Both the position numbers and the translations under genes were made by a program. Source: Coriobacteriaceae bacterium (GTDB lineage Bacteria > Actinomycetota > Coriobacteriia > Coriobacteriales > Coriobacteriaceae). From it: a stretch of DNA of 64,000 nt. Below are positions 33,821 through 43,759 of the stretch, piece after piece; the stretch's first letter is position 1, and the number at the start of each line of letters is the position of its first letter. The DNA lies in assembly GCA_025757745.1 (NCBI GenBank), contig CP107217.1, positions 2,046,001-2,110,000 on the forward strand. The letters run 5' to 3'. Below the pieces are notes generated by a model that saw only the letters and a list, made by a program, of their open reading frames with translations, did not search any database and had not been told where the DNA came from.

Positions 33821-36800
33821 CAGTTGGCGGCGCTTGTCGGAGAGGAAGACGCCGGCGGCAACCAGGACCGTGCCACCGATCACGAACGTCTCGCCCAGCA
33901 GGTTGGAGACGTCACCCGTGGCGGGCATCGTCGTCTGCTGCGCGGTGGCCTCGGACGCCGAGGTCATGTGCTTGGCCTGGTACGTCACCTGCGTCGCAGG
34001 CTGAGTCTGCTCGCCATTCCCGCGCTCGGCGGCCTCTTGGCGAGCGATCTCGGCGTTGAGCTCGACAATAGCCTGGTCGAGCTCGGCCTTGGCGGCGGTA
34101 TAGTTGGCAAGCGCCTCCAAGTAGGCAGGTGCCACAGCATCCGTCGCAGCAACGGCAGCGTCGAGCTCAATCTTGGCAGCTGCGGCGCGCTCGGCGGCAT
34201 CGTGGGCTGCAGCGATCTTAGCGTTGAGCGCCTCATCCGCATCGTTGGCACGGCCGCTAGCGATGGCGTCGGCAAGGTTGATCCTGCGCAGGCGGGCAAC
34301 CGCGGCGGCAGAAGCATCGCGATCAGCGGTCGCATCCGTTACGGCGTCGTCCGCCGCAGTCACGCCAGACTCGGCATCGGTCTTCGCCGAAGCCGCTGCC
34401 TCAACAGCAGCATCGGCAGCGGCCTTGTCCTCCGTCGCCTGAGCAAGCGCCGCGGCGGCATCATGTAGCTGAGCCGCACGAGCAGCAGCCGCGACGGATG
34501 CGGCCTGAGCCGCGGTCACAGCCGTGCCGGCACCGCTCGCAGCAGCCTGGGCGGCAACAAGCTCGGCCTGGGCAGCAGCGACGTCGGCATCTGCCTGGCC
34601 TGCCGCACCCTGCGCGGCATTCACTGCAGCCTGCGCGTCAGCCTGAACGGCACGCGCCCCCTCGAGCACCGCCGAGGCCGCATCAAATGCACGCTGAGCA
34701 GCGGCAACGTCGGCAGAGTACGCAGCCAGCTCGTCCTGGGCGGCAGCAAGCGCGCTCTCCTTGTCGCCAACGCCGGCGCGAGCGGCATCCAGCGCACGCC
34801 GGGCAGCGGCAGCCTTGCCCTTGGCGACATCGAGTTCATCAGACTTGGCAGTCACGACACTCTGCGCCGCGGTAACCGCAGCGCTGGCAGCGTCCACGTC
34901 GGCGCGGGCATCAGCCACGGCACGCGCAGCGGCCTCAGCCGCGGCCTGCTTCTCCCCCACGGCAGCCTGGGCATCCGAGGCCCCAGCGGCAGCAGCGTCA
35001 ACATCGGCGGCAGCAGCATCGACTTGAGCCTGCCTTGCAGCGGCGGCCTGCGACGCGGCGCTCACCTTGCCGCCAGCCTGCGCAGCCGCGCCCTGAGCGG
35101 CAGAAAGCTCCTGACGAGCCGCGTCCACGCCCTGCCCAGGATTTGCCAACGAGTCACACCACGCATTAAGCGCGGCCTCGTATTCGGCAACCGTCATCGG
35201 ATTGGCGGCATTCGTGTACCATCCTCCAGACATAGAGAACGTCTGCGCCTGCGTAAGCCAACGGTTCATCGTCCCGCGCGTGCAAACCCCCATACCCGTT
35301 ACGGTGTAATCGGGATCGATCACATTCATGTAGTGACCGACTGTATGCACGCTCCCGCCATGCGCAGCCACGTAGCGATCGATTTCGTCGCCATGCTGCT
35401 CGTAGAAATCAAAAGCAGCCTTTCCCGTAAGGCCCGTCGCTCCCAGCGTAGCCGCAGCGCGGTCAAAGACGGCCTTCTCCTGATCGACCCACTGGATGAA
35501 CGGGTCGCTTCCGTAGTTCCACGCCACGTTTTCGCCCACGTTGAACTGCATGGCGTGCGCAGTCTTGGTATCGGAGAAATTCGCATCGGCAATCGCGGTC
35601 GCCATCATGGCATACGTCACCTTGAGCTCACCCAGGCCAACGCTCGCACGATACTTGTTGCACGCCTTGAGCCACACAATCGCTTGCTTCATGTTGGTCA
35701 GACTCGTCGCGTCAACCTCCTCGCCCACCTTGGTGAGGCTGGCATATTTGCAGTTGAGAATCAGGTCCGCCGCATCGTCGGCACCCACGCTCTTAAAGAA
35801 CGCAATGGCGCCCTGGCGGTAGTTTTCCGCCGAGGCGTTCGCCGTAGCCTGAGCGGCGTCGAGCTTGGCCTGCGCTTGAGCTACAGCCTGATCGGCCTGC
35901 TGCTTTTGAGCCTTTGCCTGGTCGAGCGCCTTGTCGGCAGCGTTCTTCTCGTCCTTAGCGGCCGAGAGCTTGGCCTGAGCGTCGGCCAGCGCCGCAAGCG
36001 CATTGGCATGCTCGGCCTTAGCCTGATCGACGGCGGCGTCTGCCGCGGTCGCAGCAGCCGTGGCAGCGTCCAACTTGGACTGCGCGTCAGCCGCAGCCTG
36101 CTGCTGGACGGCGAGCGCCTGCTGAGCAGCCTGCACCTCACCCTCGGCAGTGGTCACTTCCTGCGAGGCAGCAGCGAGTTCGCCCTCGCGCTGCGCCTGG
36201 ACCGACTTGGCGGCGTCCAGCGCGGCAGCGGCGGCGTCCACCTTGGCCTTGGCAGCCTCGTACTCCGGGCCCGCGGCACCCTGCTCGGCACGGTCGAGAT
36301 CGGCCTTGGCGGCGTCATAGCTCGCCTGAGCGGCATTCACATCCTTATCGGCCGCATCCTTTGCCTGCTGAGCTGCCGAAAGCTTGCCTTGCGCGTCCTG
36401 CTGTTTGGCCGCGGCGGCATCAACGCCAGCCTGGGCATTCGAAAGCCTGACCTGCGCGTCGGCGGCCTGCTGCTTTGCCTGCTCCAGCTCGCTCGCGGCC
36501 TGCTCGGCAGCGGCCTGAGCCGCGGCAACAGCCTCGGGCGTGGCATCGGCAGCAGCGGCCTGCGCGGACTTGAGCGCAGCCTGGGCATCGTCGGCGGTCT
36601 TCTGGGCAGCGGTCAGGGCTTCACCCTTGTCCGTCAGATCCCTCTTTGCGGCATCGAGTGCAGCTTGAGCGTCCTCGAGCGCCTTCACGTCCGCATCGGC
36701 CTTGTCCTGCGCGGCACCCATCTGCTGCTCCAGCTCGGCCGAAGCTGCAGAAGCGGCAGCGTCGCTTGTGCCACGGGCCGCATCGTAGGCGCTCTGAGCC

Positions 36801-37162
36801 TGCTGCTGGTTGGCAGCGGCGGCGTCGTAAGGAGCGGCGGCCGCATCCAAATCGGCCTTGGCAGCAGCGGCCTTAGCGCGAGCCGCATCGACCGCAGCCT
36901 GCAGGTTGGCGACCTTCTGCACCGCTGACACCGTGCCCGCGCCAGCGCTAGCAGCAGCCGCGCTCGTCAACGGAGACAGCACCGCAGCCGGCTTCGCAGT
37001 AGCGTCGGCACCGTTCGCACCCTGCGCCACCGCAGTCAGCGGAGACAGCAGCGACCCGCCCGTCATGGCGATCGTTGCCGCAGCAACTGTCGCCATACGC
37101 CCGGCGGCCTTCGCCTTACCCGCAGCGCCGCCATTGATGTTCTTGTTCACGTTCTTGCTCAT
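33812..37162 (-). CDS. Sortase-anchored alanine-rich coiled-coil protein with CAP domain
   Basis: 1116 aa from ATG 37162 (AAGGAA upstream). Signal peptide about 1-47 (MATVAAATIAMTGGSLLSPLTAVAQ). Long Ala/Gln/Asp/Lys heptad-rich coiled coils lie on both sides of a CAP/SCP domain at about 460-680 (IVWLKACNKYRASVGL, GENVAWNY, VGHYMNVI). The C-terminal sorting signal is MPATGD, a hydrophobic stretch, then KRR. It is probably a surface fibre presenting a CAP head. Low-complexity repeats make all antisense frames open, which explains long spurious frames on the other strand. Confidence 0.9.
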   Translation of the reverse strand: MSKNVNKNINGGAAGKAKAAGRMATVAAATIAMTGGSLLSPLTAVAQGANGADATAKPAAVLSPLTSAAAASAGAGTVSAVQKVANLQAAVDAARAKAAAAKADLDAAAAPYDAAAANQQQAQSAYDAARGTSDAAASAASAELEQQMGAAQDKADADVKALEDAQAALDAAKRDLTDKGEALTAAQKTADDAQAALKSAQAAAADATPEAVAAAQAAAEQAASELEQAKQQAADAQVRLSNAQAGVDAAAAKQQDAQGKLSAAQQAKDAADKDVNAAQASYDAAKADLDRAEQGAAGPEYEAAKAKVDAAAAALDAAKSVQAQREGELAAASQEVTTAEGEVQAAQQALAVQQQAAADAQSKLDAATAAATAADAAVDQAKAEHANALAALADAQAKLSAAKDEKNAADKALDQAKAQKQQADQAVAQAQAKLDAAQATANASAENYRQGAIAFFKSVGADDAADLILNCKYASLTKVGEEVDATSLTNMKQAIVWLKACNKYRASVGLGELKVTYAMMATAIADANFSDTKTAHAMQFNVGENVAWNYGSDPFIQWVDQEKAVFDRAAATLGATGLTGKAAFDFYEQHGDEIDRYVAAHGGSVHTVGHYMNVIDPDYTVTGMGVCTRGTMNRWLTQAQTFSMSGGWYTNAANPMTVAEYEAALNAWCDSLANPGQGVDAARQELSAAQGAAAQAGGKVSAASQAAAARQAQVDAAAADVDAAAAGASDAQAAVGEKQAAAEAAARAVADARADVDAASAAVTAAQSVVTAKSDELDVAKGKAAAARRALDAARAGVGDKESALAAAQDELAAYSADVAAAQRAFDAASAVLEGARAVQADAQAAVNAAQGAAGQADADVAAAQAELVAAQAAASGAGTAVTAAQAASVAAAARAAQLHDAAAALAQATEDKAAADAAVEAAASAKTDAESGVTAADDAVTDATADRDASAAAVARLRRINLADAIASGRANDADEALNAKIAAAHDAAERAAAAKIELDAAVAATDAVAPAYLEALANYTAAKAELDQAIVELNAEIARQEAAERGNGEQTQPATQVTYQAKHMTSASEATAQQTTMPATGDVSNLLGETFVIGGTVLVAAGVFLSDKRRQLIR

Positions 37163-37281
37163 TGCCGATTCCTTCCCACGATGAGCTGATGTTTGACACA
37201 TAATCGATCCAATATGCCCCGCTAAAAAGAGGTGATAACGGGGTAATTAAATCGGAGGAGTTGGAGACAAGCCCACATCCA

Positions 37282-37476
37282 TCAGCGGATGCCGACCTCA
37301 TACTCCCGCTCGCGCTCAATATCATTCAGGTACTCATAATCTTCGGAGCTAAGCTCTAGATCATCTTGAGCGAACATGTAGTTCTCGGCCTTAGAACCAA
37401 TACTGCAACCGTAGATGGTATTGAGATCGATATGGTCGGTATTGTCGTTGTAAAGGGGGAAAATTCTGCTGGTCAT
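37282..37476 (-). CDS. Small acidic protein, unknown function
   Basis: 64 aa, rich in Asp, Glu and Tyr (DDLELSSEDYEYLNDIEREREYEVGIR). AGAGG stands 9 nt before ATG 37476; a TTG two codons earlier is less suitable. No family recognised. It lies between the coiled-coil gene and the DdmDE-like operon and marks the approximate left edge of the island. Confidence 0.5.
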   Translation of the reverse strand: MTSRIFPLYNDNTDHIDLNTIYGCSIGSKAENYMFAQDDLELSSEDYEYLNDIEREREYEVGIR

Positions 37477-37629
37477 GCTCAAGTACCTCTCAACATAAAC
37501 TGAAAACTCGTTTGCTTGGTCTCTTTTTGAGACCCCATCTGATGTGCTATGGCTGCAGTATATGTTCTCCCCTTTTACAATGCAAGCGTAATTTCAAAAA
37601 GTTCTAGGAGCGATAATTGCGCAACACCA

Positions 37630-39525
37630 TCACTTGTCGCCACCGCCATCCTCTACCGCGCCCTCACGCGCAGCGCACTCGTTGAGATACTTGACCGGAA
37701 TCGGCCACACGGACGGAGCCTTATAGCGCGAAAGGCCTATGTTGGCCAGCTGAACCAACAACTCAGACAAATCATCGCCGTCGAGTACCTCAATCGAACG
37801 CACGTGAATCGCAGTCGCCATATCCTCCTGGGTGCCGTTGTTGACGCCCACAAAATAGCAAGTCTTGCCCGCACGCTCGAACGTTCCAATGCCGTAATAA
37901 GGCGAGTTGTAGCTCTCGAAAATCTCTTTCTTACGCCCTGCTTTGCCTGTGAGCTGATGCTCACCCACCAGGGCCATAAAGTTATTGGAAAACGTCGTCA
38001 GTCCCGTATCCCGCACGCGCGCAAGCATAGACTGCCCGTCCGCATGCACGTCAAAGACATAGGCGCCCTTATCGAGTTTGCCGTCCGCGGTCAGCAGATC
38101 GAGCTCCATCTCGTACTCGGGACCATCCTCTGCCGAATGTGAGGCATAGCGCATGCCCCCATCCGCGCCAATCGCCAACGTAGCGATACGCGAATCCAGC
38201 TCAATCTTGTCCTTTGTTTTATGCGGCACATCGACCAAGCCACACACCGTCACCGACTCAATATCCAAAGCATCAAGATCAAACGCCGTCACCCGCTCGT
38301 CGACAACATCCTGCTTTACCAGCAGTTCTTTGAGCATGGCGCCCAGGATCGCCTCTTGCGCATTGCGATCCTTTTGCTTTGGCGCCACCTTAAACAGTGG
38401 CTCGCACACATCCGGTGTCACGTGCTGTTCCACCACGCCAGCATGTAAGGCATAGCCGTCGTCCTCAGCAACCTCATTGGGCACAACGACAAGGTTCAGC
38501 GCCCGCGAATCCACGGCCCTTCCGCCATACGTTGCGCGAACGCCCCACGAGGAATCGTTAAGTCGATCGGCCAGCTGGCGCGCCACTTCGGCAAGCCCAT
38601 TGCGCGCAAACGACACCACGATTCGCTGCCCCGCCATGCGCTCCGCAACCACGCGCGCGTACTCATCACCCTTGAGCACCTCGTAGAAACTCTTACGCGG
38701 GTATTCCATGAGCGTCACCCGGGCGAAGTCGCTGTAACGGCGTTCGAGAATCTGCAGCTCTCGATACAAAATGCCCTTCTTGGTATAGGCGACCTTGTCC
38801 GCCTGGGCCGAGAACGTCAGATCACGGCGCTTGGACGGCTTGTCGCCCTTGGCTCGGCGCAGGATGTACTCGTCTTTTTGTTCGTGGGCAAGCACCATCG
38901 TCGCCACGGGCGATAGCCTGTAGCCCACTTGGCTCTTAATCTTTTCGAGCTCTTTCTCGTCACCTTGTGCCCTGCCAATAAGCACACGGCGCTTGGTAAA
39001 CGTCCGAATCTTAAGATCAAAGGTGCAATCCTCATCGATAACGATTTCAACCGTTTCGATCTTGGCAGGTCCCCTTCCGTCGCTTTCGACAGCATCGCGG
39101 CGGGCACCCTTGGCGCTAATGACATACAGGTGCCCGGTGTCATTGGGAACTTCGTCCTCAATCCCCTCAAACTGAGAGCAGGAGTTGAACAGCAAGCGGA
39201 GCGCAACGTAATCGTCCAACTCGTTCCAATTAGTTTTAATCGGAACTATCTGCTCCTGATAAAGCGAGGCATTAAGGTCGCCCGTCTGCACGCCCGCTTT
39301 GACCATCAGAAAGACGCGGTTGTCTGCAAGCTGCGTGAGCGCGACGACCTTGCCCGTCTGGCACACATCGGCCATAAAGTTCGCCACGGCATGCTTGCCC
39401 GCATCGCCGACGTTGCACCAAAAGACCGAGTAGCGCTCCTCGGCAGCAGCGGCATCGAGCTGCAACACGAGCTCTGATACGGCGATGTCTCCCAAACCGC
39501 ACGGCTGGTTATGCTTCGATTGCAC
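37630..39525 (-). CDS. Argonaute/PIWI-like protein, DdmE candidate
   Basis: 631 aa, unknown by simple motif. Points favouring an Argonaute-like fold: a Rossmann-like central segment (RIVVSFARNGLAEVARQLADRL...ALNLVVVPNEV) where a MID domain would lie, a strand IATLAIGADGGM where PIWI begins, and the C-terminal end YKAPSVWPIPVKYLNECA, resembling the PIWI C-terminal 'P-x-P-x-x-Y-A' signature. No complete DEDX tetrad can be placed, so it looks catalytically inactive. It overlaps the upstream helicase gene by 17 bp. Size and partnership match DdmE of the DdmDE plasmid-defence module; a PIWI-RE relative is the alternative. Confidence 0.5.
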   Translation of the reverse strand: MQSKHNQPCGLGDIAVSELVLQLDAAAAEERYSVFWCNVGDAGKHAVANFMADVCQTGKVVALTQLADNRVFLMVKAGVQTGDLNASLYQEQIVPIKTNWNELDDYVALRLLFNSCSQFEGIEDEVPNDTGHLYVISAKGARRDAVESDGRGPAKIETVEIVIDEDCTFDLKIRTFTKRRVLIGRAQGDEKELEKIKSQVGYRLSPVATMVLAHEQKDEYILRRAKGDKPSKRRDLTFSAQADKVAYTKKGILYRELQILERRYSDFARVTLMEYPRKSFYEVLKGDEYARVVAERMAGQRIVVSFARNGLAEVARQLADRLNDSSWGVRATYGGRAVDSRALNLVVVPNEVAEDDGYALHAGVVEQHVTPDVCEPLFKVAPKQKDRNAQEAILGAMLKELLVKQDVVDERVTAFDLDALDIESVTVCGLVDVPHKTKDKIELDSRIATLAIGADGGMRYASHSAEDGPEYEMELDLLTADGKLDKGAYVFDVHADGQSMLARVRDTGLTTFSNNFMALVGEHQLTGKAGRKKEIFESYNSPYYGIGTFERAGKTCYFVGVNNGTQEDMATAIHVRSIEVLDGDDLSELLVQLANIGLSRYKAPSVWPIPVKYLNECAAREGAVEDGGGDK

Positions 39526-42500
39526 GGCCGATCGCCTCCATCATCTCCAAATTGATTGCACCGTCGGCGGCCATATAAGGAACGGAGAACACAGTCCCCT
39601 CAGCATCGAGTGCCTTGGGCACGCACTCAAGCGCTGCCTCATCAGCCAAAACGTTGACGATTAGCAGGCGTTTCGCCCCAACCTTTTGAGCCTTCGCCCT
39701 AAAGCGCTCGGCATCCGACGCCTCGCGACCGTCGCGAACATAAGCGATATAGGCACCGATGCGATAGTGCTTAAAATCGATCCATACCCCGGTCGTGTTG
39801 CCAGCAGCATCGAGCACCTCAAAGTCGCCACCTGTCTCGGCGTGTGCCGCATCGCCACGCGTAAGCGAATAGCGGCCGTCGTAATATGCCTCAAAGATTG
39901 CCCTTCCGGCAGATTCTCCCAGCTCACCCAGGTAGACCGCCTGGAACATATAGGGCGTCATGTGCGCCGTCGCCGCCGGCTGCAGCGTTGTGGGCACCCC
40001 GTCGCTCGACCAACGCTCACGCACTTCGCGAATTGACAGCAGCTCGGGTACGCGCGCCGCCGCCTGGCTCACCTGGCGAACCGTCGCGCCCTTTAAGCCC
40101 TCCTTGCAGTGGCAACGATCCTCCAGACGAGCAGCAATCTGCTCGACGGGCTCACCATCGTAGCTAGGGAATTCAAAGTGCGGCACCTTGCATGCCCCGC
40201 CTTCTGCATAGGCATAGCCATTTGCAGCATGCGACATGCGCAGCGCGGTACTCCGGCGCTCTGGGTATTGCGCGAGATCTTCCCACGGCAGGCAAAAATG
40301 ATGCAGGTAAAAGTCGCGCTCGCCATCAAAAGCAGTGAGATCTTCGTCCCCGGCGTTTAGCGAGGTAACTTTCCACGCCAGCTTTTCGTGCTTTTGCTTG
40401 GCAAGGTTGTTCCTAAAGGCGGCAAGGTTCTGCTGCTTAACGGCAGCGTGTTCCTTGTTGTCCGTCATATGGTTGTTGGCAGCGGCGCAGGCACCAACCA
40501 CCTGCTCAAGCTCGTAGCCCATCGGCAAATCATGCAAGAACGAAAAGTTGCAATCGTTCGCAATCTCGCGGTCGAGCAGCACCTGCACGCAAGGCATCTT
40601 TACACTCGTGCGCATCAGGCGACCCACAGCCTGTGCCACAATGCGAGCGCCTTCGACCTGATAAGAGAGGGTGTCGCGCACCGGCAGGCTCTTATTAACG
40701 CCAGATAGAAGCATCCGTACGTTCCGGCGCTTTTGAGTAAACGGAACCTCGCCGCGCGCTACCAGTTCCTCCTGCTCCACCACGCCAAGTAGCGCCTGCT
40801 GGACAAACTTATTTGAGTTGATCTCCACTCCCCAGGTCAAACGACTTGTGGGCGACTCGATATATAAGAAATCAAGATCCATCTTGGGGCGACGGTCGGC
40901 ATTTTCAAAGCCGCAATCGACCTGATGAACCATGTCGCACAGATTCTCCGGCACCTTGTATTTGAGATTCTTGGAAAAGCCACCGGCCGAAAGATTGATA
41001 AACATCAGGGTCGGCTGGCCCAGCTCGAGACGTTTTTGAGCGCCACGCCAACCTGCATCCCATTCCGCAGCGTTAAAGCACGGCACCATGTCCTTGGCGG
41101 CCTCAAGCGATTTCTCGTACGACATCTCGGGGCACTTGATGTTTCTAATCACCAGCTCCGCGACAATCTCGCGCGCAAGATCCAGCGCCAGACTATTGAA
41201 TTCGCCATGGTTTCCCATGTGGCGCGTGGTAAAAACGGCTCCCGCCCGTTGCTCGTTACGCGCCACACCACGGGCCCAAGTACTCACGGCAACAAGCGTC
41301 TTGCTCAGGCACTTCAGCTCAAACTCGATGCTCTTGGCGTCGCTCACGCCCACCCTGTCAGCAATCTTTAAGCGCAAGCGCACCGCAAGTCCCTCACTCA
41401 CGCCAATCCCGTCAAAGAACCGCATCGCGCGCTCGTACACCTCGTCGGGCGACACAATGATGCCGCCAAAGGCGCCGCCTGCCAGCGCGACCATGCCGGC
41501 AATTTCCTTGGACTCATCCACCCAGGCAATATCGACGTCGTACTCCTTCGCAGCCTGTTTGTTAAACAGCTTAGTCTGTCGCACGATTTCCTGGTTGAGC
41601 TCGCCAATCCAAGCGTCCTTGCGAACCACGCCATGAACCTCGTCAAGGTAATCGAGGTTGAAGTTTTTGACGGTCGGCGCACTCCATGTTGCGCTCATGC
41701 ACACGCAAGGCGCTTTGGCGGCAATGGAGGCAAGGTAGGCCTCGGGCATGCGCTCAATGCCGTGGCTGGTTAGGTACGTGGTAAACATGTGCTCGATGGT
41801 GGTTTCCATCACTAGATAATCGACACCACGCGCATACATCGAGTCGTCGGCGGCATCGATCTCGTCATTCTTGCGATCTTTAAAGAACAGCGCCAGCATC
41901 AACGAATCCCAAAAATACTTCTCGCTGGTCTGGTTGTTCCTAATGCCCAGGGCATCGATGATGTTCTTGCGCGAAAGGTCGTCCTTGTACGAAATGCTGC
42001 CGTAGTACAGCTTGTCCATAAGCGTGGCGCAACGGGCGAGATGACCCACCACCATCCTGACCAGACCGCGTGCACGACGCACCGCCTTGCTGACGGTTTG
42101 CTGCCCACTCCCTCCGCGAGTGATAATCATATTGCGAGTACCGCCCTCATTGAGTTTGAAGCGCAACGGATTCGCCGAGTTGTCGCCCACCGAAATATCG
42201 TCGCTGCCAAACAGATGTCGACCGGAGAGCTGCTCTTCTTTCGCCTCGTCAGACAGCGCAAAAGGCGGACGCAGTTTCATGTCCTTAATACAAGAGGCGA
42301 GTGCCTTTTGAATTTTCTTGGCATCCTTGGCGATTTCTTCGGCATCTTCCTCTACGCTCGCCCGCGAAACCCTGTTCCTCTCGGCGTTTGACCCTTTGTG
42401 ATCGCCCGACGTGGAAGCGTGCGTATAGACCGCCATCCATTGATCTCGATTCCCCAGTAGCAAGGGGTCCACCACACCGCCGTTAAAATGACGATCGAGG

Positions 42501-43441
42501 ATACGCAATACTTCGTCCGGTTGAAACGTCACGGGATCGTCTGTCAGCGTCGACAGTATGTCGGCCTTCATGTGGTCGATTTCATCAAAGATAAACAGGC
42601 CCTTCTCGGCAGCCATTGCGTTAAAGAGCACAACGCCTGCACCGGTCACTGTATCGATCCTATTGATGAGCTTTTGCGGCGTCAGGGCAATCACATGCGG
42701 TATGCTCTCGTCATTGAGCAGGGCAGACGGCCAAATCTGGGGGATCACCTCCATGCCGCGCGTGATGTTTTTGAGCTCGTGGCTCACAGCCCAACGCAAG
42801 CTCGCATCCGCCGACGATAGCTTGTCGCGAAGGGCGGGGGTCAAACGGTCTGCAACACCTCCCAGACGATTTCGAGTGTCAAGGATGCCCAAAAGGTCAT
42901 CGGCGATCTCCATCGCGTTGCCCCACGCTCGCTTAATGATGCGATGAGAGCTCTCGTCGTCCGCCTCGATGGGACACGGAATGTCGCGCACGCCCACGGC
43001 GCCCTTACCGCGCGTAGTCTCAATCCAATGCAGGATGTTATCGCCCGCACGCGGAAGATCGAACACCATGCGCTGCGCGGCATCGCCATCCATGCCCTGT
43101 TCAACCAGCAATTTGCGCACGCTCGCAACGTAGTTGTCGCGGTTGTCCTTACCCGGCACCACAAACACCAGGTAACGACGGCCCGGGCACTTGTTAAAAC
43201 AGCCCGAATCGTCCCAGCCACCGGCGATGAGGTCGGCTGTGACCTGCTCGGCCGTATAGTTTTTACCCGAGCCCGTCGTGGCGCCCAAAAAGTACAGGCC
43301 ATTGTTGCCCTGATCCTTGGGGGCAAACAGCGCACGCTCAAAAAACTCGCGCATCGCCTTTTGACGTGCAAGATAGGGAGCGAGCTCCTTGTCGTCCGCA
43401 GACGACGGATTCGATTGGCAGTTGAGATCCCACATAGCCAT
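39509..43441 (-). CDS. Superfamily 2 helicase fused to PD-(D/E)XK-like nuclease, DdmD candidate
   Basis: 1310 aa from ATG 43441 (CGGAGG 7 nt upstream). Walker A is GATTGSGK with Lys60, the DEXH box is DEIDH (286-290), and motif VI is QAVGRLMR (about 937-944). Near the C-terminus EVLDAAGNTTGVWIDFKHY gives a D-x(n)-D-x-K nuclease motif, Lys about 86 residues from the end. An N-terminal ATPase lysine near 60 and a nuclease lysine near the end are the layout of DdmD, the helicase-nuclease that degrades small plasmids with DdmE guidance. First large gene of the operon. Confidence 0.6.
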   Translation of the reverse strand: MAMWDLNCQSNPSSADDKELAPYLARQKAMREFFERALFAPKDQGNNGLYFLGATTGSGKNYTAEQVTADLIAGGWDDSGCFNKCPGRRYLVFVVPGKDNRDNYVASVRKLLVEQGMDGDAAQRMVFDLPRAGDNILHWIETTRGKGAVGVRDIPCPIEADDESSHRIIKRAWGNAMEIADDLLGILDTRNRLGGVADRLTPALRDKLSSADASLRWAVSHELKNITRGMEVIPQIWPSALLNDESIPHVIALTPQKLINRIDTVTGAGVVLFNAMAAEKGLFIFDEIDHMKADILSTLTDDPVTFQPDEVLRILDRHFNGGVVDPLLLGNRDQWMAVYTHASTSGDHKGSNAERNRVSRASVEEDAEEIAKDAKKIQKALASCIKDMKLRPPFALSDEAKEEQLSGRHLFGSDDISVGDNSANPLRFKLNEGGTRNMIITRGGSGQQTVSKAVRRARGLVRMVVGHLARCATLMDKLYYGSISYKDDLSRKNIIDALGIRNNQTSEKYFWDSLMLALFFKDRKNDEIDAADDSMYARGVDYLVMETTIEHMFTTYLTSHGIERMPEAYLASIAAKAPCVCMSATWSAPTVKNFNLDYLDEVHGVVRKDAWIGELNQEIVRQTKLFNKQAAKEYDVDIAWVDESKEIAGMVALAGGAFGGIIVSPDEVYERAMRFFDGIGVSEGLAVRLRLKIADRVGVSDAKSIEFELKCLSKTLVAVSTWARGVARNEQRAGAVFTTRHMGNHGEFNSLALDLAREIVAELVIRNIKCPEMSYEKSLEAAKDMVPCFNAAEWDAGWRGAQKRLELGQPTLMFINLSAGGFSKNLKYKVPENLCDMVHQVDCGFENADRRPKMDLDFLYIESPTSRLTWGVEINSNKFVQQALLGVVEQEELVARGEVPFTQKRRNVRMLLSGVNKSLPVRDTLSYQVEGARIVAQAVGRLMRTSVKMPCVQVLLDREIANDCNFSFLHDLPMGYELEQVVGACAAANNHMTDNKEHAAVKQQNLAAFRNNLAKQKHEKLAWKVTSLNAGDEDLTAFDGERDFYLHHFCLPWEDLAQYPERRSTALRMSHAANGYAYAEGGACKVPHFEFPSYDGEPVEQIAARLEDRCHCKEGLKGATVRQVSQAAARVPELLSIREVRERWSSDGVPTTLQPAATAHMTPYMFQAVYLGELGESAGRAIFEAYYDGRYSLTRGDAAHAETGGDFEVLDAAGNTTGVWIDFKHYRIGAYIAYVRDGREASDAERFRAKAQKVGAKRLLIVNVLADEAALECVPKALDAEGTVFSVPYMAADGAINLEMMEAIGRAIEA

Positions 43442-43574
43442 GGTCAAACCTCCGATTTAGTTGTTACACGTGTTTGATACCATCCCGTGCGGACAAAACT
43501 CGCGCTGGGCGGTCAAGGCGGCGGCGTCCATGCCGCTTGAGAGAAGAAAGAAAGGAAAGAGGAGCAGTCAGCGA

Positions 43575-43661
43575 CTACTCGCACGAAGCGAGCAGTTTCT
43601 TAAGATCGCACTCCAACGCCTCGCGCTCTTTGGCATCGATCACTGCAAGGGCGACACGCAT
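43575..43661 (-). CDS. Possible tiny gene upstream of the helicase
   Basis: MRVALAVIDAKEREALECDLKKLLASCE, 28 aa, is the end of an open frame that extends back to about 43753 without a good start codon; the upstream part (ATALNGATDRKAAGKSFSKRPDQVQESAADAS) has protein-like composition. It could be the remains of a longer gene or start at a rare codon. The rest of the 318-bp gap before the helicase contains the helicase ribosome site and no clear terminator. Confidence 0.25.
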   Translation of the reverse strand: MRVALAVIDAKEREALECDLKKLLASCE

Positions 43662-43759
43662 CAGGGATGCATCGGCGGCAGACTCCTGAACCTGGTCGGG
43701 GCGCTTGCTAAAGCTTTTCCCGGCAGCCTTCCGATCGGTCGCGCCGTTCAGTGCGGTGG

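Noticed and set aside
35024..36928. 634-codon + strand open frame opposite the coiled-coil surface-protein gene
   Set aside because: It is a shadow of the Ala/Gln-rich repeats; the minus-strand gene has a signal peptide, CAP domain and sorting signal, while this frame has no ribosome site and a low-complexity Leu/Gly/Arg composition.
37517..37533. GGTCTC-TTTTT-GAGACC hairpin past the end of the Argonaute-like gene
   Set aside because: Only six base pairs and no T-run on the relevant strand; too weak to call a terminator.
37630..43441. Interpretation as a PIWI-RE three-gene system
   Set aside because: PIWI-RE units pair with a DinG-type helicase and a separate nuclease gene; here the nuclease motif is fused to the helicase and the Argonaute-like protein is shorter, fitting DdmDE better. 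Not excluded.
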